From an uncultured Roseburia sp. (GTDB lineage Bacteria; Bacillota; Clostridia; Lachnospirales; Lachnospiraceae): a stretch of 61,845 bases of DNA. The first letter of the stretch is position 1. The number at the start of each line of letters is the position of its first letter. Under the pieces are notes generated by a model. The model searched no databases and was not told where the DNA came from. It saw nothing but the letters and a program-made list of their open reading frames with translations. The DNA is taken from assembly GCA_947567625.1 (NCBI GenBank), contig CANONN010000016.1, positions 1 through 61,845 of the forward strand. Reading direction: 5' to 3'. Both the position numbers and the translations under genes were made by a program. Shown here one piece after another: positions 55,578-61,845 of this stretch.

Positions 55578-55735
55578 GGCTCCATTTCTCTGCCTTGTCA
55601 ATCGGCTGTCTGGCTCTTTCCAAATTTATAGTGGCTACAATCTCTCTGTCCTGACAATCGGCTGTCTGGCTCTTTCCAATTTATAATGGCTCCAATTTCT
55701 CTGCCTTGTCAATCGGCTGTCTGGCTCTTTTTATT
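55578..55735. repeat. 55-bp tandem repeat at the jetB-jetC junction
   Basis: Nearly three units with exact 55-base period (starting 55578, 55633 and 55688), each containing TCAATCGGCTGTCTGGCTC or a close variant. The unit that abuts jetC holds its ribosome binding site (GGAG before the ATG); the other copies keep GGAG or GTAG and an A/T stretch. The result is a spacer of about 160 bases where the other genes of the operon are close. Confidence 0.9.
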
Positions 55736-56471
55736 TTGTTTCTAGCTCTGCGTCATACGAATTTTCGGCAGCGGCGTTTAGCACGCGCTTCACCCTCTGG
55801 AAATGATTCTGGTTTAGAAGATTCCAGTCCATAAAGTTGTCCAGCTTTTTCGTCGTCTTAATCATTTCGTCTTCCTCTATATATTCCACCAGCCCCTGCT
55901 TTTGCAGGAAGTTGAGAATATGGTACAAAAAACCCTCTTTTGTCGTTTTGGCGCGCGACCCTTTTTCATCGGAGCGCAGCGCTTCATAGGCTTCGGACAT
56001 GCTGGAAAACGCAATGCCCGCCGCTTCCTCCTCTTCCTCCGTTCTCTGCGCTCCCTCTTTCAGCCGGGAAGAGATACAGTTTTGCAGCTCCCCGACGCGC
56101 ATATAGTCCCTGGTCTTGCTCGTCGCGCCCTGGCCGTCATAAAACTCTACCAGAAGCGTCAATATGACAAACTGGGAAAGATAATAGTCTTTGTCCGTGC
56201 CGCCTGATTTGCACAAAAGCTGCTTTAGCTGCGCCTTGGAAAACCCCAGAAACGTATTGTCCTCCTTGGGAATCAGGTAGACCACATTTCCGTAGCGCTC
56301 AATCTTTGAGAGGGCGATTTCCCCCTGCGATTTCACAAGATTTTGTATTCTTTCGTTTTCCACATAGGCGCGGTAGAGACGTTCCTGTTCCTCCTCGCTC
56401 ATCTCATGATGCTCCAGCAGGTAATAAAAAATTTCCTGACCGATGCGGATATCTTCTATCTCATATGCCAT
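55731..56471 (-). CDS. jetB: Wadjet JetB, MukE-like subunit
   Basis: 246 residues. JetB is the MukE/KITE-like partner that bridges the kleisin JetA and the JetC heads. It is predicted all alpha with winged-helix parts (FLYHILNFLQKQGLVEYIEEDEMIKTTKKLDNFM is a typical wing region near the C-terminus). It matches the DUF6063 type of JetB. ATG at 56471 follows GGGGGC by eight bases, in a region that duplicates the end of jetA (56469-56532). Position between jetA and jetC supports the call. Confidence 0.88.
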   Translation of the reverse strand: MAYEIEDIRIGQEIFYYLLEHHEMSEEEQERLYRAYVENERIQNLVKSQGEIALSKIERYGNVVYLIPKEDNTFLGFSKAQLKQLLCKSGGTDKDYYLSQFVILTLLVEFYDGQGATSKTRDYMRVGELQNCISSRLKEGAQRTEEEEEAAGIAFSSMSEAYEALRSDEKGSRAKTTKEGFLYHILNFLQKQGLVEYIEEDEMIKTTKKLDNFMDWNLLNQNHFQRVKRVLNAAAENSYDAELETK

Positions 56472-56532
56472 CTCTTATGCCCCCTGTCTCACACGATTAT
56501 ATAACATCTCTTATGCCTCCTGTCTCACGCGA
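56469..56532. repeat. Duplicated jetA-jetB junction with a ten-codon ORF
   Basis: A 28-base sequence at 56469-56496 is repeated with two changes at 56505-56532 (period 36). The duplication carries the last codons of jetA, its stop and the ATG. As a result a tiny frame ATG...TAA (56507-56475, peptide MLYNRVRQGA) lies between jetA and jetB with a better Shine-Dalgarno (GGAGG) than jetB itself (GGGGG). Confidence 0.85.
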
Positions 56533-58124
56533 ATCAGCACATTGGAACAGCAAATACGCCTGCTGGCGCCCGTCTCATCCGTCACATGCTCAAACGCAAT
56601 CATCTTACCGTCCTCAATCCGATACACCTCCACACTCTGTATCGACGGCTCAAACTCCTCCGCCAGCGCCAGTAGCATCTCATTTAAATGAAACCCGCCG
56701 GAAAATTCACTGATATAATTCTGTCTCTCTTCCTGCAGCGTTTTCATGACAATCTCTCTGTTTTTAATCAGCTCAACCATGATTTCCTTAAAAATCTGCA
56801 CGTTGGGAATCAGCGTAACAAGCTCTTCGCCCGTAATCCCGTCTTTAATCTGTTCCAACGTGATCTCGCCGTCCTCAGCCGCTATCGCCTTTTTTAATAA
56901 ATAGTTCAGACATCCGCTGTATTTGGCCAGTTTTTCCCGCTGGCGCCGCTCCTCTTCCTCCATCCACGCTTCATCCCCAAATTCCATGCGCTCCTGCTCC
57001 TCTTCCTGATCGCGCCTGCGAATCGGTTTTTGCAGCTCCGTCGCTTTCCTTGGATGGTAAATCTTTTCCGGCGCATTACCAAAAAGCGGCCGAAAAAACA
57101 GCTCCATATGCGCCAATGCCCCAGGCTGCTCCAATACTTTTTCATATAATTCATTGCGGATGGAAAATCTGCGGATATACGACATTTGCGAAAGTTGTTC
57201 TAATTCTCTGGTATATAAGGATTTTAAATCGAAATGGCTGCTTAAGATTTTCTGATGTTCATCAATCGTCCGATTCAGATAATTTTCTATGATCACAAGA
57301 TGATTCAATTTCTCTTCTTCTTTTTCGTCCAGTTTTCTGACGTTTACATCAATCTCTTCTAACTCTTTCTCCCTCGTCTTGACCAGCTCTCGGTAGCTTA
57401 AAAATTTCTGTTTGGTATCGCTGATGGTCTCCAAATTCTCTTCTAAGACCGCTTCATACTCGGCAACGGTATAACTGAGCGCATTTCTGCGGATGCGCCC
57501 CATCGCCTCCTCCATCTTCTGAACCTGGATGCGCAGCAGATTGAATACATTCTTGATATCGTCGACCGCCTTGTCATAGCTCTGTTTTTCCAGGTGCATC
57601 TTAAAGATCATCTCATGGATGGTCAGCTTCATATTGTTTTCAATTTCCAGCGTGGAAAGCAGCAGGTTATAGCCGTCCTCCGTCAAATAGTAAGACGTCC
57701 TGCGCACCTCGGAATCCAGATAGACAATCCGGTTTGCCACATAGCTGACATTCATAATCTGATACGCCCTCTGCTCAAAATCGAAGCCGTCAAAGTACAT
57801 TGCCTTTCCCTCGTTGGAGAGCACCACATTGATCAGAAAATCACCGAGATTTTTGCAGTCCTCGTAGCTCATGTTTTTTTCAAAATAGCGCATATTCAGG
57901 TTGTCTATGTATGCCCCGATATCGTCAATGGTACAATTCTCCTCCTTCAGTGACTGCTCCATCAAATACAGCATGACGGAAAAGATCACATTGATTTGCT
58001 CGTCCAGTTTTAAAAAACCATACTGTTTCCAGATCGCCTTTTGGCTGCTGTTGGTAAAGAGCAGCGCGTAGCGCCCAACATGCTTCATTCTTTTGGGAAA
58101 CTGTTTTAAAAATTCATACTGCAT
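56511..58124 (-). CDS. jetA: Wadjet JetA, kleisin (MukF-like) subunit
   Basis: 537 residues. JetA is the kleisin of the Wadjet complex, closing the JetC ring. It is the DUF5716-type JetA: N-terminal winged-helix region (MQYEFLKQFPKRMKHVGRYALLF...), a long helical middle with coiled coil (KTREKELEEIDVNVRKLDEKEEEKLNHL), and a C-terminal domain that ends in VIRVRQEA. ATG at 58124 is six bases after GGAGA. It follows jetD by 114 bases. Identification depends on the set of four genes as well as on its own sequence. Confidence 0.88.
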   Translation of the reverse strand: MQYEFLKQFPKRMKHVGRYALLFTNSSQKAIWKQYGFLKLDEQINVIFSVMLYLMEQSLKEENCTIDDIGAYIDNLNMRYFEKNMSYEDCKNLGDFLINVVLSNEGKAMYFDGFDFEQRAYQIMNVSYVANRIVYLDSEVRRTSYYLTEDGYNLLLSTLEIENNMKLTIHEMIFKMHLEKQSYDKAVDDIKNVFNLLRIQVQKMEEAMGRIRRNALSYTVAEYEAVLEENLETISDTKQKFLSYRELVKTREKELEEIDVNVRKLDEKEEEKLNHLVIIENYLNRTIDEHQKILSSHFDLKSLYTRELEQLSQMSYIRRFSIRNELYEKVLEQPGALAHMELFFRPLFGNAPEKIYHPRKATELQKPIRRRDQEEEQERMEFGDEAWMEEEERRQREKLAKYSGCLNYLLKKAIAAEDGEITLEQIKDGITGEELVTLIPNVQIFKEIMVELIKNREIVMKTLQEERQNYISEFSGGFHLNEMLLALAEEFEPSIQSVEVYRIEDGKMIAFEHVTDETGASRRICCSNVLIRVRQEA

Positions 58125-58238
58125 CTTCGCTCTCCAACTAAGTCTTGTACCACATTTTTATAGCTTGTCATTTGTTATCATTTTACAAATAACCATTTAT
58201 TTGCCGTCCTGTCCCTAGCCCTGCAAGGAATGTGCTCG

Positions 58239-59228
58239 TTACAAAAAATCTGTCATTCTTATGATTTCCTGCGGGATATATTTGCCCAGGGAGAGAATTT
58301 GCTGCATCGCAGCGGTCATTTCCTGTGTAAAATATCGGAAAAACCGGCCGGAAATATTGCGGTTCTGGCGGTCGCTGGTTTCCGGCAAAAAATCCATGCC
58401 GCATGCCTGTGCTTTCTGTATCATTTTCTCGTAGGCCGCCACAAACGGCACAATTTCATGTTCGGACGCAAAGGCACGTTCCAAATGCTCGTAGATTCCG
58501 ATTCCCTCATAATCCAAATCACCAAAATAGAGGATTTCGTTTTCGGGGGCATTGATATGCGGCTCCACACAAAAACGGAAATCCTCAAAAGAGCGCGAAA
58601 TTCCCTTTCCCGCTCCGTATACGACCGTCCCTATTCTTTGGCCGAAAATAAGATCGTCTCCCCCAAGCAGGCTCTTTCGCATACTGTAAAAGGTGTCTTT
58701 GTTTTCCAAAATTACAATCGTCTGCGGCACGCTCTTACTGGCGGAATAATACGCAAGCGGCTCTGTCGTGGCATACACATGCAGCTCCTCTAATGTGAGC
58801 CCGCAATGTGTTAATATCTTTTTTCCTTCTTCCCTCTGCAAAAACTTTTCCCGTCCCCAGATTTGAAAGCTCCTCTCATTGAGCGAGACCGGCTCTGCGT
58901 CCGCCGCCGTCCGCCCTGCCATATATTGATGAAGCAGCCTGACCCATTTTCGCTCCCTCCGGTAGACGTCAGGATGTTTTAAGTAGTAGTCCGTGCGGAT
59001 TGCGGGCGTCGTCTGGAATTTCAGCTCCTCGATCTCTTCCCCATAGTCCGGCACCTCCTCAAGCAGCCAGTAGACGGTATGTAAGGCAGGTGTTTTGCCG
59101 TTTAGCGGAGAGGTTTTGACTTTCTTTATTTTCTGTCCTGCTATCAGGTCGCACACATAGCGGTACTGGTCGGCGTAGGTTTCTTTTTTGCTTTCCTGCA
59201 ATAGTTGCTCCAGGGGGATTCGTTTCAT
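58239..59228 (-). CDS. jetD: Wadjet JetD, Toprim-type nuclease subunit
   Basis: 329 residues. JetD is the topoisomerase VI-like nuclease that cuts DNA after the JetABC motor has extruded it. The C-terminal Toprim domain has its Glu in IVILENKDTFY and the DxD motif in YFGDLDYEGIGIYEHLE, so the active site looks intact. The N-terminal half is a DNA-binding-like domain (DUF3322-like). ATG at 59228 has GTGAGG upstream, and this site overlaps the stop codon of the zinc-ribbon gene, so the two are probably translationally coupled. Gene order is jetD-A-B-C. Confidence 0.9.
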   Translation of the reverse strand: MKRIPLEQLLQESKKETYADQYRYVCDLIAGQKIKKVKTSPLNGKTPALHTVYWLLEEVPDYGEEIEELKFQTTPAIRTDYYLKHPDVYRRERKWVRLLHQYMAGRTAADAEPVSLNERSFQIWGREKFLQREEGKKILTHCGLTLEELHVYATTEPLAYYSASKSVPQTIVILENKDTFYSMRKSLLGGDDLIFGQRIGTVVYGAGKGISRSFEDFRFCVEPHINAPENEILYFGDLDYEGIGIYEHLERAFASEHEIVPFVAAYEKMIQKAQACGMDFLPETSDRQNRNISGRFFRYFTQEMTAAMQQILSLGKYIPQEIIRMTDFL

Positions 59229-59235
59229 GGATGCT

Positions 59236-60585
59236 TTACCTCACGTGGATTATTTTTTCCTCTCCGGCAATTGTAAATTTTACCGTCAGGGGCTTATCGT
59301 TCGATTTTATCTCTCCGGGCATAGTGGTTACTACATGTAACGTTGTGGTTTCCAGTGCATACAAGCTGTCCCACGAATAAACCGCACTTATATCGGAACC
59401 GCCGCTGGTGTATAATTTGTGGGGCTTGGTCAATATTCTACCATCATACTCTACCGTATAATCACTAACTAAATTTTCAATCCACAAATTATCTGTATCA
59501 ATATTCTTAATTTGAAATACACTATCTAAAAATATTTCATTTTCATTATGTGGTGAATAATAAAGATAAGCCCCACTTGTTTTATTGGGCGCAATTCTAT
59601 TCGTTATGCTGGTTTTACTATAAGTTATTTCACAACTCGCCGTAGAAAAAGAGTCACCGGGATTGAGGCTTCTTTTCCTCTCCTCTTCTTCCCATACAAG
59701 CTGCGCATACTCCATATCCGCTTTCGCCAAAATAGAATAATTGGTAATCTTATCTTTTGTCTCTTTGGAGAATGAACTATAAAGACTTCTAGCCTCCTTT
59801 ATTTTTTCCCCGCTTTCAAGCGTAACTGTCCCGATCGAATCAATCAAAGAGATACATCTGCTGACTGTCAGATTTTCATAATCCTCTTCTGCCTTTGATA
59901 AATCCTTATAACTTCCCACCTTTGTTTTTTCTTCATCCGAAAGCAGGTCATACGCTTTTCTGGCCTCCGCAATCTTATTTTGAGATTCTAATGAAATCAC
60001 CCCAATCGCGGCAATCTTAGCGTCCGCATCATCAATTCTCAAATTTGACAATTGCTCTATGGCAGAAAATAAATCTTCCTCATTCGTCACCAGCGTCTTT
60101 TGCTCATCCGAAAGTAAGTCATATGTATCTTTTGCTTTATCAATCGTTTCCTGACTATTAAGCGTTACCTCACCAATTTTAGAAATATATTCGATAGCCT
60201 CTTCTGCTCTAAGATTATTATAATCTTCCCTTGCCGCCACCAATTCATCATAATTTTCCACATGACGCTTACATTTCCCTGAAAGCGCGTTATAACTTCT
60301 TTCTACCTTAGCTATTTGGGCTTCACTCTTGGTATTTATTTCTCCAATGTTTGTAATTGCAGTCATGACATTATCTACACTTGCCTGCTCCTCATCGTCT
60401 AATCTATTAACAAAAAAGACAATCAAACTACTGATCAGTATGGCAATCGCCACTGCCGCTATCATAATTATTTTTTTCGTCTGCGGCTTTTTCTTGTGTT
60501 TCTTTATGGAATATCCGCAATTAGGACATAACTCGGCAGCATCCGATACCTCTTTCCCACATTCGGGGCAATTGATAAGCGCCAT
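59236..60585 (-). CDS. Zinc-ribbon membrane protein with four helical repeats
   Basis: 449 residues. Order: zinc ribbon CPECG...CPNCG (Cys 6, 9, 20, 23), one transmembrane segment (about 39-60), four repeats of about 57 residues (residues about 75-300) of the form IGEVTLNSQETIDKAKDTYDLLSDEQK..., then a beta-rich C-terminal domain of about 140 residues that may bind a ligand. The ribbon would lie in the cytoplasm and the repeats outside. Start ATG 60585 follows AGGAGG by nine bases. Its stop overlaps the ribosome site of jetD, seven bases before the jetD start, so it heads the same transcript. Function unknown. Confidence 0.85.
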   Translation of the reverse strand: MALINCPECGKEVSDAAELCPNCGYSIKKHKKKPQTKKIIMIAAVAIAILISSLIVFFVNRLDDEEQASVDNVMTAITNIGEINTKSEAQIAKVERSYNALSGKCKRHVENYDELVAAREDYNNLRAEEAIEYISKIGEVTLNSQETIDKAKDTYDLLSDEQKTLVTNEEDLFSAIEQLSNLRIDDADAKIAAIGVISLESQNKIAEARKAYDLLSDEEKTKVGSYKDLSKAEEDYENLTVSRCISLIDSIGTVTLESGEKIKEARSLYSSFSKETKDKITNYSILAKADMEYAQLVWEEEERKRSLNPGDSFSTASCEITYSKTSITNRIAPNKTSGAYLYYSPHNENEIFLDSVFQIKNIDTDNLWIENLVSDYTVEYDGRILTKPHKLYTSGGSDISAVYSWDSLYALETTTLHVVTTMPGEIKSNDKPLTVKFTIAGEEKIIHVR

Positions 60586-60712
60586 AATAAGATTCCTCCT
60601 ACAAATAATGTATTGTTTTATTCTATTATATATTATAAAAGTACTTATTTCCACAATTTTCTACTGCCAAAGACATAAACCTAAGACATAGATCATCGAT
60701 ATTCTAATATGC

Positions 60713-60756
60713 AAAAACCTTGTAAACACCACAAATTTAGTATTTACAAGGTTTTC
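60713..60756 (-). terminator. Bidirectional terminator between the zinc-ribbon genes
   Basis: AAAAACCTTGTAAA pairs with TTTACAAGGTTTT around an 17-base A/T-rich loop. It follows the minus-strand gene that stops at 60813 by 56 bases and has T tracts on both sides. Confidence 0.85.
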
Positions 60757-60812
60757 CTTTGAAAAGACTGCTCCTAAGCCAATCTCTTTACAACTCCTAT
60801 TTATAAAATAAC

Positions 60813-61361
60813 TTACTTTATTTTTTCCCATCCATCTTCTGATGTACCATTCATAAGTAAATCATATTCCCACAACATATCGTATACACTCATATAATCC
60901 AATAATTGTTGCGCATATTGTGTCTTTTCTTTTTCGGTCGCTGAAGTTTTAGATTTATTCGTGTATTCATCCATCACGCTTTTATATCCCGCTATTTTAT
61001 CGTCCAAATGAACGGTAGCGGTATTATCCTCACCATTTGCCGAAAACTTAACAATGCAACCATTCTTTTCCGCATTGTAATAAATGCTTTCAACGCTAAT
61101 ATTGCTTCCAAAATCTTTCTTGATGATTCTAATTGCCATATCCCCAGGCGTATTATCATGTTTCACAAAGAAAACGCCCGCTACCGACACTATAATGATT
61201 GCTATAATAACAGTTATTAAAGCATATAGCTGCTTGTTCTTGCGTTTCTTTGCGTCCGACATCATTTGCTTCGTAATATCTAAAGGACAACCACATTTAG
61301 GACATTCTAATGCTTTTTCACTAACATCTGCGCCACATTCTGAACATTTAATTAGTGCCAT
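60813..61361 (-). CDS. Zinc-ribbon membrane protein, short
   Basis: 182 residues. Same N-terminal layout as the gene at 59236: MALIKCSECGADVSEKALECPKCG (zinc ribbon), a transmembrane segment at about residues 45-67 (LITVIIAIIIVSVAGVFFV), and an external part of about 115 residues with no repeats (GDMAIRIIKKDFGS..., VESIYYNAEKNGCIVKFSA). ATG at 61361 follows GGAGG by eight bases. A terminator separates it from the Wadjet-linked gene. It is probably a paralogue of the N-terminal half of that protein; function unknown. Confidence 0.82.
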   Translation of the reverse strand: MALIKCSECGADVSEKALECPKCGCPLDITKQMMSDAKKRKNKQLYALITVIIAIIIVSVAGVFFVKHDNTPGDMAIRIIKKDFGSNISVESIYYNAEKNGCIVKFSANGEDNTATVHLDDKIAGYKSVMDEYTNKSKTSATEKEKTQYAQQLLDYMSVYDMLWEYDLLMNGTSEDGWEKIK

Positions 61362-61406
61362 TTGATGTTTCCTCCTTATTTTAGATCAAATTTTTCTGGT
61401 GTTCGC

Positions 61407-61499
61407 GTAACGGTTGGAATAGAATCCGGTCTCTTTGCCGTTAGGCAAACTTTAATAGGCCGGATTCCGTAACTATGAAGCCGAAGGCTGAATAGTTAC
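61407..61499. mobile_element. Dispersed hairpin element with GTAAC ends, copy 3
   Basis: A 93-bp segment from GTAAC (61407) to GTTAC (61499), inverted relative to copy 1. It includes the core GAATCCGG...CCGGATTC (61422-61467) around TTTGCC-GTTA-GGCAAA, and next to it GTAACTAT/ATAGTTAC arms around AGCC-TTC-GGCT. It lacks the middle hairpin of copy 1. It lies between the zinc-ribbon gene and a tRNA cluster, and no ORF is inside it. Confidence 0.7.
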
Positions 61500-61540
61500 C
61501 AATTATTTAGTCAGCAATTAAAACATTATGTAAAACACAA

Positions 61541-61586
61541 AACAAAACCCTTATAATTACCACAAATAGAGCAATGATAAGGGTTT
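61541..61586 (-). terminator. Terminator of the tRNA cluster
   Basis: On the minus strand AAACCCTTAT pairs with ATAAGGGTTT, closing a loop of about 20 bases, and runs into TTTTG-TTTT. It ends the tRNA-Tyr, tRNA-fMet, tRNA-Phe transcript 12 bases after tRNA-Phe. Confidence 0.85.
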
Positions 61587-61597
61587 CCTCTTCAAAA

Positions 61598-61670
<73 letters not shown>

Positions 61671-61678
61671 AAAAAAAG

Positions 61679-61752
61679 TTGCGGGAACAGGATTTGAACC
61701 TGTGACCTTCGGGTTATGAGCCCGACGAGCTTCCAGACTGCTCCATCCCGCG
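61679..61752 (-). tRNA. tRNA-fMet (CAU, initiator)
   Basis: 74 bases, anticodon CAU. Initiator marks: the first pair is C1 with A72, unpaired, and the anticodon stem has three G:C pairs (CGGG CTCATAA CCCG). CCA is not encoded. It is eight bases upstream of tRNA-Phe in the same transcript. Confidence 0.95.
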
Positions 61753-61793
61753 CTATTTAGTTTTACTTCCACCCCATATTGTAAATGGAAGAA

Positions 61794-61845
61794 TGGGCAG
61801 AGGTGGATTCGAACCACCGAAGCAATTTGCAGCAGATTTACAGTC
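61794..61845 (-). tRNA. tRNA-Tyr (GUA), partial at window edge
   Basis: The 3' part of a class II tRNA: anticodon loop with GUA (CTGTAAA), a long variable arm (GCTGCAAATTGC region) and T arm GGTGG-TTCGAAT-CCACC. The 5' acceptor and D arm are beyond the window end. Confidence 0.85.

Noticed and set aside
55578-55735. Insertion sequence remnant between jetB and jetC
   Set aside because: It is an internal 55-bp tandem duplication with no transposase fragment or terminal inverted repeats.

Overview
The window looks like chromosome from a motile Lachnospiraceae-type member of the Clostridia. The clues are GGAGG ribosome binding sites at almost every gene with several GTG and TTG starts, tRNA genes without an encoded CCA, a flagellin start (MVV...), FliW/CsrA control, sigma-28 promoters, and an rpoB-rpoC pair of Gram-positive type. 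No database search was possible, so the taxon is an inference. Nearly all genes lie on the minus strand. The exceptions are one AIM24-family gene and one tRNA-Lys.

Region 1 (1-11270) is a late flagellar block. In transcription order it runs flgM-flgN-flgK-flgK-like-flgL-fliW-csrA, then flaG-fliD-fliS-fliT, then the first codons of a flagellin gene that leaves the window. Three sigma-28 promoters share the same -10 box (TCCGATAT) and precede flgM, flaG and the flagellin gene. The flagellin leader carries a hairpin with GGA in its loop plus a GGA-rich Shine-Dalgarno, the arrangement of CsrA translational control. The CsrA and FliW genes are 4.5 kb away.

Region 2 (11319-27231) is a Ter-type (tellurite/chemical stress) cluster: a HAD hydrolase, a Ca2+-type P-type ATPase, three TerD paralogues, a TelA/YceH protein, a YceG protein, a rhomboid protease, and a protein whose YceG-like N-terminus is joined by a proline-rich repeat linker to a trypsin-like protease. 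A divergent AIM24 gene and a StiP/PELOTA plus PRTase/TRSP pair complete it. The last two genes and YceG belong to the predicted biosynthetic module of Ter systems.

Region 3 (27463-42935) is mixed: an orphan flagellin-like protein, tRNA-Lys, a GGDEF-EAL membrane protein, an ABC-F ribosome-protection type ATPase with a leader terminator, an AraC/GyrI-like regulator, a CotH-DUF4956-VTC operon with its two-component system (both promoters carry the same 17-bp operator), an acetyltransferase, a VOC protein and a small Cys-rich protein. Its intergenic DNA is rich in hairpin elements and short tandem repeats.

Region 4 (43141-51095) is rpoB-rpoC with its own promoter, apart from the ribosomal-protein genes that usually flank it. 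Both subunits end in acidic tails.

Region 5 (51124-61361) is a complete Wadjet (jetD-A-B-C) DNA-defence operon. A membrane zinc-ribbon repeat protein sits directly upstream, and its stop codon overlaps the jetD ribosome binding site. Two intergenic junctions in the operon are tandemly duplicated. A second zinc-ribbon protein, a dispersed hairpin element and tRNA-Phe, tRNA-fMet and partial tRNA-Tyr genes close the window.
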